A DNA stretch of 29,934 nt from Chara braunii (Eukaryota; Streptophyta; Charophyceae; Charales; Characeae). Within the stretch, counting starts at the first letter, position 1. The number at the start of each line of letters is the position of its first letter. The stretch is from contig BFEA01000712.1 in the NCBI GenBank assembly GCA_003427395.1, positions 54,750 to 84,683 on the forward strand, written 5' to 3'. Positions 19,596 through 25,938 of the stretch are shown one piece after another. Below the pieces are notes generated by a model that was not told the DNA's origin, did not search any database, and saw nothing but the letters and a program-made list of their open reading frames with translations. The translations under genes were made by a program, and so were the position numbers.

Positions 19596-20063
19596 ATGAG
19601 CACAGTTCAGTCTATGTCGGTCAGTGAATCAGTGTTGGCCAGCCTCAACCGGTTTTCATGCAAAGAGGCGTTTCGTTATCAGTATGTTAGTGTCATTGGT
19701 TTCAGACAGGGAGATCTGTCAATCTTCGTTGTCCAGACCAGTTTTGTTCATGGCACTATCCACGATCTGAGACCTTACCTGAAGAAGGGCAAGGAGACTC
19801 ATGAACTTTTCGATTTAGTCTGGATCTCAGCCACTGAATACCTTGAGCAGAGAGAGAGGGAGCTCGATGAGAGTGGCACTACGTTGATCCGCAGCTTCGG
19901 GCCGATGCTTTATACCGACTATCCAAGACCTCCAGTCCCTTCTCTTCTCACCGATGGCACGAGTTGGCTGGAAGTGATTGGTTTGGCAAAGAGGTACATC
20001 TCTCCTGCAGTGATCGATGTTGAGGCGTTGACTGAGCCCACCGAGTATCCCTACCTCAAATGA
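19596..20063 (+). CDS. Family A small protein (A0), 155 residues
   Basis: The function is unknown. I start at the ATG at 19596; the frame is open further upstream but has no earlier ATG. Residues 13-95 align with the three family A genes inside the retrotransposon. The shared features are an N-terminal helix (about 11-21), the FxY turn (26-28), a strand pair (30-37 and 41-50), the HDLRPYL strand (56-62; YDIRPFV in 21074) and a long C-terminal helix (70-92). A proline-rich RPPVPSL (111-117) matches VPIPPIL at the C-terminus of 21074. The order alpha-beta-beta-beta-alpha is that of a double-stranded-RNA-binding domain, without its conserved basic residues. Residues 118-155 are an extension found only here. 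It ends about 100 bases before the 5' LTR. Homology is clear by eye; the fold is an inference. Confidence 0.72.
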   Translation: MSTVQSMSVSESVLASLNRFSCKEAFRYQYVSVIGFRQGDLSIFVVQTSFVHGTIHDLRPYLKKGKETHELFDLVWISATEYLEQRERELDESGTTLIRSFGPMLYTDYPRPPVPSLLTDGTSWLEVIGLAKRYISPAVIDVEALTEPTEYPYLK

Positions 20064-20164
20064 GGAATCTTCTCAGTGGACGGACTGCCTACTTCGAAGG
20101 AGGAGTTTTGCTCCATGGTTAACTACCGTGTCATGTGCCTCGGATGGTCATGCTCAGAGCTTGC

Positions 20165-20736
20165 TGGCTACAGATGGCATTTTGTCACGAAGCCTCAGTC
20201 TCAGATTGTACGTGGGCGTGGGTTTCGGCACCAGAGAAGAGCAGTGAAAAGAGATTGAGAGAAACGGACTACAGGGTTGAGTGAGGACTCTTGAGAGGTG
20301 CTGACCAGACTCGTTTATGTGTATTTTCTGAGATTATTATGAGTTCTCATTCTTCCCTCATTTAATTGCCCCTGTCTTTACTCGAGTCAGTCAGTCTTAT
20401 TTTCTGCATTATTCTTCTTCGATGATTGCCTCGTGGATGTTTTGTCACAGTTCTCAAAATCAGATTGACATAATTGATGCATGCATAGCACCCCATAATT
20501 TTACGATTATTATTTGCTTACTTCTATGCTGTTCTGAATCAAAATAAAAGATTCCTAAGACCGGGGACCGGCGAAGACCGCAATTGAAGGGTCTCGCTCG
20601 AAGCCGGACGCACACAACAGGAAGGGATTTGCATTATTTAATTTATTTTATTTATTGCAATCACATACAAAACCCAGCGTGACAGCCTGTTGGCTTTCCG
20701 GTCACCCGAAGAGGCCCGACTGGAAAAAATGCGACA
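20165..20736 (+). repeat. 5' LTR, 572 bp
   Basis: It starts TGGCTACA and ends TGCGACA. A polyadenylation-type AATAAA lies at 20543-20548. By eye it is about 95% identical to the 3' copy, with two 1-base indels. Similarity between the two copies begins exactly at TGGCTACA, which is why I place the boundary there. It is possible that the LTR proper begins at the next TG (20175). Confidence 0.88.
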
Positions 20737-20740
20737 AAAA

Positions 20741-20758
20741 TGGCGCCGTTGCCGGGGA
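20741..20758 (+). promoter_or_regulatory. Primer-binding site, tRNA-Asp type
   Basis: TGGCGCCGTTGCCGGGGA is the complement of the 3' end of plant tRNA-Asp including CCA (from established tRNA sequences). The same primer site is used by several plant Ty3/gypsy groups. It begins five bases after the LTR end, as expected. Confidence 0.93.
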
Positions 20759-21073
20759 AATGAAAACATTTTCGTGTCCGGAACGAGTCAGGGTCATCAT
20801 CATCTTTGAACTTTGATTAGGGCATGAGAACTGTTGACATTTTTGTGAGCCTCATGCTAATTCTATTATTCTCATTCGACTCCCGATTCTCTTGAGAATC
20901 ACGGCTGCTAACTGTGATTTATTTCTTCCTTGTGTGAGGTACCACACTGGATCGGGAAAAGGAGATTAACATTATTGACTGAAGAGAATCGAGCTTGACA
21001 CCAGGTAAGATCAACTTTCGTCCAACGCACTGGAAGAAAATTGAAAGGAAGAGAGTGAGACAGATCAGGACAA
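20759..21073 (+). other. Leader of the element with a splice-donor-like word
   Basis: It contains several short out-of-frame ATGs. CCAG|GTAAGA at 21001-21010 is a near-consensus plant splice donor, 64 bases before the first small gene. A candidate acceptor, TATAGTCAAG, directly precedes the gag ATG at 23111. If used, splicing would remove the whole small-gene cassette and place gag first. The leader also holds GATTCTCTTGAGAATC, a 16-nt hairpin near 20885. Confidence 0.45.
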
Positions 21074-21427
21074 ATGCTGGTCGACGGTGCTCTGAAAGAA
21101 CTGTCTAAATTTACTACAAGAGGGATATTTCCTTACAGGTATGAGGCTTGTTGGAGCTATCACTCTTGTGGCTCAACCAGCTGCGTAGCGCTGACTCACT
21201 TCTTGGAGGGAGATAGCTATGATATCCGCCCCTTTGTCAAGGAAGGAGGCAGCAATGATGGTGAAGATTTTAATTGGTTATGGGAGATTGTGATCCAATT
21301 TATCTATGATGAAAAAACAGATTTGATCAAAAAAAAGAAGAAAGTGGAATGGGGTATAATGTCAGTAACATACAAGACTGTTCCAATCCCTCCTATACTT
21401 GACAACTATTGTGATGGGACTAACTGA
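21074..21427 (+). CDS. Family A small protein (A1), 117 residues
   Basis: The function is unknown. The ATG at 21074 is the first of the cassette. Predicted elements: helix 5-13, FPYRY turn and strand (19-24), strand 36-44, YDIRPFV strand (49-55), helix about 63-84, a lysine run KKKKK (86-90), and a C-terminal VPIPPIL (103-109). It is most similar to A0 at 19596, including the proline-rich tail. It is also alignable with A2 and A3, its two downstream neighbours. The pattern fits an alpha-beta-beta-beta-alpha domain of about 80 residues, as in double-stranded-RNA-binding domains, but the usual SKKxAK stretch is absent. The stop is followed by a 49-base spacer (counted to the A2 ATG) that resembles the spacer after A2, pointing to tandem duplication. 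Confidence 0.75.
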   Translation: MLVDGALKELSKFTTRGIFPYRYEACWSYHSCGSTSCVALTHFLEGDSYDIRPFVKEGGSNDGEDFNWLWEIVIQFIYDEKTDLIKKKKKVEWGIMSVTYKTVPIPPILDNYCDGTN

Positions 21428-21476
21428 CTGTCGATAATCAATATGGTATTAACAAGAGAGAAAAGAAGCGGTGGTC

Positions 21477-21881
21477 ATGAGAGCTGAAGAGATTTCAGCA
21501 GAAGTAATCAGACAAAGAAGGTCAAACTTTGGCAGAGGTTCAGATCCAAGTCAAGAGAAGATTGAATGTCTCCTAAGGTCGCTGAATACTTTGAGCAAGA
21601 GAGAGGCATTTCCATATGAAGTTGTCAAGTATGAGATGGTCGAAAGCGGATGGATGCAGGAACGATTATATGTACTGACATTCTATTTCACAGACCTCGA
21701 TGTGTATGACGTAAGAATTTATGTTCCAAAAGAAAGATATGTTGATGCAGTATATGAGAGATGCTGGAGATTTGCAGAAGAGGTAGTACTGAAAGAGAAA
21801 GAGAGGCTTGAGAGAGAGAACAAATGTTTCACTGATCTACTCGAATTACTGTCTTTGATGGACTCCAAGTCCCTCATTTAA
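21477..21881 (+). CDS. Family A small protein (A2), 134 residues
   Basis: I use the ATG at 21477, the first one in this frame. Residues 1-25 form a polar extension. The family domain covers 26-115: helix with LLRSLNTLSKREAFPYEVV (32-50), strand to about 55, strand RLYVLTFYF (63-71), YDVRIYV (77-83), and a long charged helix (88-115) rich in E, K and R. The stretch from LNTLSK through FPYEVV is the closest in the whole set to the start of a classical double-stranded-RNA-binding domain, but the basic helix N-terminus is again missing. The spacers before and after this gene are both 49 bases. Start context is GTCATGA, moderate. The role is unknown. Confidence 0.75.
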   Translation: MRAEEISAEVIRQRRSNFGRGSDPSQEKIECLLRSLNTLSKREAFPYEVVKYEMVESGWMQERLYVLTFYFTDLDVYDVRIYVPKERYVDAVYERCWRFAEEVVLKEKERLERENKCFTDLLELLSLMDSKSLI

Positions 21882-21930
21882 CTGATATTAATCTATCTAA
21901 AGACAACTGGTATGCCATGATAAAGTTTGC

Positions 21931-22296
21931 ATGGAAAGTGAAGAGAGCCCAAGAAGAATACTCTCAGTAACCAGGATAACTACTGTGAGGGGTAAACTTT
22001 ATGAGGTGATTGGGTGTGATAATCCTTTTGTGATCCTGAGATATGAGACTTGTGAGAAAGAGCCCATAATATTTCACATTCCAGTGGTCAAATTCCTGAG
22101 TACAGGCAGCCTGGACGTACAGATTTATGTACCAGCAGGCCCAGAAAAGGAAGATGACTACTTGAAGTGTCAGACATGTGCTTATATAAGTCTCATAAGA
22201 ACCAAAGAGTGGCTTGAAAAATTTAAAAAAAAAGTAACTTTGGGGAAGGAAGTAAGACAATTCGAGAGGCTTCCCGAGTTCTCGATTGTTAAGTAA
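21931..22296 (+). CDS. Family A small protein (A3), 121 residues
   Basis: ATG start with G at +4. The family signature is present though diverged: helix region (8-20), KLYEV in place of FPYEV (22-26), strand pair (33-39 and 46-54), LDVQIYV (61-67) matching YDVRIYV of A2, and a C-terminal helix (75-100) with two cysteines (80 and 83). The C-terminal 20 residues are basic. It is the most divergent of the three tandem copies. No stop or frameshift interrupts it despite that divergence, which suggests it has been kept under selection. The role is unknown. Confidence 0.72.
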   Translation: MESEESPRRILSVTRITTVRGKLYEVIGCDNPFVILRYETCEKEPIIFHIPVVKFLSTGSLDVQIYVPAGPEKEDDYLKCQTCAYISLIRTKEWLEKFKKKVTLGKEVRQFERLPEFSIVK

Positions 22297-22317
22297 TTTG
22301 AAGGCAGGAGAGATTGG

Positions 22318-22479
22318 ATGCCTCTGTTGAAAGTCATCGCTGAGATTGGTAGAGCAAGAGAAAAAGACTCCATTGTGATGATAAAATTTCTACTCCTGAG
22401 TACCTTTAAACACAGATTCGAGGTCCCTGATTATGTCCAACCCGAGATCTACCTTTCAGATATTGCTTATGATAATTAG
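22318..22479 (+). CDS. Small frame of unknown function, 53 residues
   Basis: It runs ATG (22318) to TAG (22477-22479), 21 bases after A3. It has a predicted N-terminal helix (2-16), a hydrophobic strand VMIKFLLLSTF (20-30) and an acidic, tyrosine-containing tail. The size and order could match the first half of a family A domain, but no signature residue is preserved. It ends two bases before the next ATG, so together with 22482 it might be a single older gene split by a frameshift. Confidence 0.4.
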   Translation: MPLLKVIAEIGRAREKDSIVMIKFLLLSTFKHRFEVPDYVQPEIYLSDIAYDN

Positions 22480-22481
22480 CA

Positions 22482-22706
22482 ATGCCCAGTTTGACTGAAC
22501 AGTTGACACTGGGAGTTGTGTTGGAAAGTAGAGTAGTCACGATAGAAGAGACTCTTCGGATCCCTGACATAAATTTTTCAACTCTGGATGAGCTTGAGTT
22601 TTTACAACTTTTCTTAGATCGCATGAGAGATTCTACTTTGAGAATTATCACTGACCAGACTGAGATAAGCTCTCTGTTGAAGGTGATGAAAGTGGGAACT
22701 ACTTAG
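22482..22706 (+). CDS. Small frame of unknown function, 74 residues
   Basis: The ATG lies two bases after the preceding stop. The predicted order is strand (10-18), strand (19-27) and an acidic helix DELEFLQLFLDRM (36-48), followed by a short tail. I recognise no family. The strand-strand-helix order would suit the second half of a family A domain, continuing 22318 in another frame. Otherwise it is an independent small gene. Confidence 0.4.
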   Translation: MPSLTEQLTLGVVLESRVVTIEETLRIPDINFSTLDELEFLQLFLDRMRDSTLRIITDQTEISSLLKVMKVGTT

Positions 22707-22773
22707 AGTATCATATCACATTTTTCAGGAACGGGTCTCTTTTGCAAGAAGGATCAATAGTGGGTTGTAAAAG

Positions 22774-23040
22774 ATGCAATTTGATTATGAGATGATAGAC
22801 CTGACTCGATATTTTATGATTCGGGGTACTATTAAGGGGTATAATAGAAGATTGAATAAAGATGATAAGAGAGAGTTGATTGAAGATTACATTGGAAGGC
22901 TGAGAAGGATTGCAATGCCCTTGATCACTGCCCAATCAATTATTGTTTATACCCTATATGTACAAAACTCTAAGGGGGTAAAACAGACAAGAGAAGAGAG
23001 AAACGAGCCTGTATCTCTTGCGAGAAGAGTGAGAGATTGA
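22774..23040 (+). CDS. Family B small protein (B1), 88 residues
   Basis: The function is unknown. It aligns without gaps to B0 at 17695 with a constant offset of seven residues. The shared positions are GTI (18-20), the strand IIVYTLYV (56-63), Gly68, EPV (78-80) and AR (83-84). Between GTI and EPV both proteins have exactly the same length. A basic helix, KDDKRELIEDYIGRLRRI (29-46), sits between the first and second strands. It lies 67 bases after 22706 and 70 bases before gag. Its presence inside the LTR element links the upstream genes 17695 and 19148 to this retrotransposon lineage. RNA binding is my inference from the strand-strand-helix C-terminal half and the basic charge. Confidence 0.72.
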   Translation: MQFDYEMIDLTRYFMIRGTIKGYNRRLNKDDKRELIEDYIGRLRRIAMPLITAQSIIVYTLYVQNSKGVKQTREERNEPVSLARRVRD

Positions 23041-23110
23041 AGGGCAGCGAAGAAAAAGGATAAGAGTCACAAAAAGAGAAGAGAATACTTGGAAAAAATC
23101 TATAGTCAAG

Positions 23111-23677
23111 ATGGATGGACGAGGAAGACCGAGTACATCAGCAGGGACCAATGAAGAGGCCCTGGTTGGAGTTATACGAAAGTTGGTTGAGAGAGTTGAT
23201 AGTATAAAAGGAGGATCAGACATTGCAAGAGCAAAGAGGCCAGACGAGAGAATTCCCTGCTTTAGAGGACCTCAGGTTAATGATTTCTTGGACGAGTATG
23301 AATTATTTGGACTTAGTTATGGCTGGATTAAGCATCTGTTATCTTATTGTAACACTGATTCAAGACTGGCAGTTCATGAACTAATGGAAGGTGCCACTAC
23401 CTGGGAAGAGGTCAAGGAGAGACTGAAAAAGGAATTCGAGAAAGATTCAATTCCAACCACAACTAAGGATTTACTCAATATCAGAAGAGTTAAATATGAC
23501 GCTTTCAATGTTTTTCTTCAAACCTTCATCCGAACAGCAAGAAAAATTTCATATTTGGATGAAGCTCAGAGATGCCATATATTTGGCTACAAGTGGCATT
23601 TTGTCACGAAGCATCAGTCTCAGATTGTACGTGGGCGTGGGTTTCGGCACCAGAGAAGAGCAGTGGAAAGAGATTGA
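23111..23677 (+). pseudogene. gag: Truncated retrotransposon Gag, fused to 3' LTR sequence
   Basis: ATG in a strong context (AAGATGG). Residues about 48-158 carry a Ty3/gypsy-type Gag capsid signature: PCFRGPQVNDFLDEYELF (49-66), a YC..D motif (79-82), then an E/K-rich helix with TTWEEVKERLKKEFEKD (96-112). This is the retrotransposon Gag layout of a clade I know mainly from fungal elements. After RCHIF (154-158) the frame enters LTR sequence at about 23584 and continues for 30 LTR-encoded codons to a TGA. The rest of gag, all of pol and the polypurine tract are absent. No zinc knuckle is present, as expected from the truncation. I call it a deletion product; the N-terminal capsid part is intact. 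Confidence 0.75.
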
Positions 23678-24157
23678 GAGAAACGGACCAGAGGGTTGAG
23701 TGAGGACTCTTGAGAGGTGCTGACCACGCTCGTTTATGTGTACTTTATGAGATTATTATGAGTTCTCATTCTTCCCTCATTCAATTGCCCCTGTCTTTAC
23801 TCGAGTCAGTCAGTCTTATTTTCTGCATTATTCTTGTTCGATGATTGCCTTCGTGGATGTATTTGTCACAGTTCTCAAAATCAGATTGACATAATTGATG
23901 CATATATAGCACCCCATAATTTTATGATTATTATTTGCTTAATTTTATGTTGTTCCGAATCAAAATAAAAGATTCATAAGATCGGGAACTGGCGAAGACC
24001 GCAATTGAAGGGTCTCGCTCGAAGCCGGACGCACACAACAGGAAGGGATTTGCATTATTTAATTTATTTTATTTATTGCAATCACATACAAAACCCTGCG
24101 TGACAGCCTGTTGGCTTTCCGGTCGCCCGAAGAGGCCCGACTGGAAAAAGTGCGACA
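23584..24157 (+). repeat. 3' LTR, 574 bp
   Basis: It matches 20165-20736 over its whole length with scattered substitutions and two 1-base insertions (near 23850 and 23862). The AATAAA signal is at 23964-23969. The sequence just upstream (GATGCCATATATT) is not a polypurine tract. Confidence 0.88.
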
Positions 24158-24470
24158 GCGTGTGGGACTTGTGAATCGGTAACAGATTGGGACAACCAGT
24201 TGGCTTGAGACTTGCCTTGAGACTGCTGTTTTCTTTCGCGACAAGTATATTCTTTCTTGGCTTTCTTGAGTGAGCCAGGGCACGTTCAACACCACTTCAC
24301 TCAAGGTTAGTCAGTTGATTGACCCTAATTTCCCTTCAGATTTGTGTGAACCCGCACTTTGCTTGCCCCTGTTCATTAAAGAGGAAAGTCGTGCATATCG
24401 TGCATGTGAATGAAAAAGTCTGACTTGAGCATGTGATTGCGTTTGGTCGCTTTTGGCGTTCCTGTTCTTA
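24158..24470. other. 3' flank of the LTR element, nothing recognised
   Basis: I see no coding region, repeat or target-site copy here. Confidence 0.4.
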
Positions 24471-24705
24471 AGTCAGCCTGTTCACCTTCTCCTCCTGCAT
24501 GGCGACCTCGCATCTAGCCAGTTTTCCGATCTCGGTACATCCGTATTCCCATCCGTCCATTCTCCTCCTTTTTTTTCTTCACGAGCTTGCACCTGGCCTG
24601 ATTCCCGTTATGGGCGCGATCGTATTTTAGTCAGTCTGTTCACCTTCTTTCCTTACTCAGCGAGCTCGCACGAGGCTGTTTCCGATCTTGGTATATGGCC
24701 GATTT
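24471..24705. repeat. Imperfect direct repeat, period 158 bp, two copies
   Basis: AGTCAGCCTGTTCACCTTCT at 24471 recurs as AGTCAGTCTGTTCACCTTCT at 24629. Similarity continues through a GCGACCTCGCA/GCGAGCTCGCA word to TTTCCGATCTTGGTA-type sequence. Confidence 0.75.
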
Positions 24706-25938
24706 GCCTCAGCCCACTCGTCTTTCTGGAGGCCGTTCCCAAAAACCCTCCTTGAGTGTCCCCCCCTCACAACCGTTTTGAATCCTTTCTTCATCATCCA
24801 ATCCCATTCCCCCCCCCTTGCTTCACCTTAAGTTGGATTCCCCACGGGCAGTCGCCATAGTCATCCTCGTAGGTAGAGGCTACTACCTCATCTCCCTCTA
24901 TACCTTGTCTCCCGCGCAACCCCTGCGTTTTCTCTTCCACACTGGACCTTCTCGTGAGTGTGTCTCTTGGTGTCGCATCCCGGAGGGTATGCTACGCCAA
25001 TATTCCTTCGGTCGCATCGGGGCCGACCCTGCCGTTTACCTTGTCCCGTCGAGCGTTCTGAAGTCAAGACCCCGTAGCGACCGGCCACCAACCCTCCAGA
25101 CTCCCACCATTTCTCGGTGGTCACGGCAGGGCCTACCAACACGATTCCCGATCTCTTGGCGCCATAATCTCTTACTTAGGCCTTGCCTTGTCCCACGGTC
25201 TTTCATGGCCGACCAGACTAGGCGCATGTGTACTTCCCAGCATCATGCCCCCCCCCTTTGGTTGCATTACATGCTGTATTATCGTTCCATTCAAAGACGC
25301 CACAAAAAACCTTGGACTCGGGTTCGCGCTAGCCCCCGCCTGCAATCACCGCCCCGGTTCGTCTTCCCAGCTTGCCCATTAGTTAGTGCGAAGGCCAAGA
25401 ACCCCGAGATTTCCCCTCAACTCCCTTAGTCAAATGCATCCATACGTCAAAACCATGCAAAGCAAAAGGAAACACACCGATATTTTTTCTTGTTGGGTAA
25501 AAAGGGAGTACCCGGCTGGTAGGCAACTACCCGACAACCAGCCCACACCCCAATTCTCGCCGTCCCCGACGAGCTTTTCTACACCCTTTTTCCAACCCTT
25601 CCCTCTCACCCATTGACCCATTTGTTTTTGCCTACCTTTCCTAAGGCCTTGGTTCATCCCTTGCTCGATTGGCACGCTTTCTTTCCCATCGGATTACGTT
25701 TCCTCCTTCTTTTCTTCGTGGATTGGTTTCCTCTACTATGAGGAAACACATCAAAATGGTGCTGGCAGTACCAAACAATAGAAAGATTTTACAAAAATAG
25801 GTCAAATTATCTATGATTAGATTATTATAATACAAATTAGCAGTGGTTAAAAGATTATTGATCAGCAATAAAATTGTCATCAAAACACTCAGTAAACCCA
25901 ACCATCCCACATTATGCATTAATTCTCGTTTCTCCTAG
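24706..25938. other. Pyrimidine-rich DNA, then an AT-rich patch; probable 3' region of the minus-strand element
   Basis: The plus strand is C/T-rich to about 25720 and AT-rich from 25750 to 25900. A 203-codon plus-strand frame (24818-25429) has no ATG at its start and no motif. If the minus-strand Ty3 element is complete at this end, its 3' LTR should lie here, but no partner copy is inside the window to prove it. Confidence 0.4.

Larger units (their letters stand above)
20165..24157 (+). mobile_element. LTR retrotransposon, non-autonomous, with a small-gene cassette upstream of a truncated gag
   Basis: Long direct repeats at 20165-20736 and 23584-24157 begin TGGCTACA and end TGCGACA, so they have TG...CA ends. 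A primer-binding site follows the first repeat after four A residues. The internal region is only 2.85 kb. It holds a leader, six small plus-strand reading frames (21074 to 23040) and a gag gene that runs into the 3' LTR after about 158 codons. There is no pol and no polypurine tract before the 3' LTR. I see no 5-bp target-site duplication (CTTGC before, GCGTG after). The two LTRs differ at roughly 25-30 positions, so this is not a very recent insertion. The gag type matches the clade of the minus-strand pol at 26-30 kb, so a relative of that element could have supplied pol functions. Confidence 0.85.

Noticed and set aside
20076-20258. 60-codon frame crossing into the 5' LTR
   Set aside because: It opens on GTG, and its second half is LTR sequence shared with the gag-LTR fusion at 23584. 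It is not an independent gene.
24818-25429. 203-codon plus-strand open frame
   Set aside because: It opens on TTG rather than ATG, has no motif, and lies in C/T-rich DNA where long frames arise by chance.
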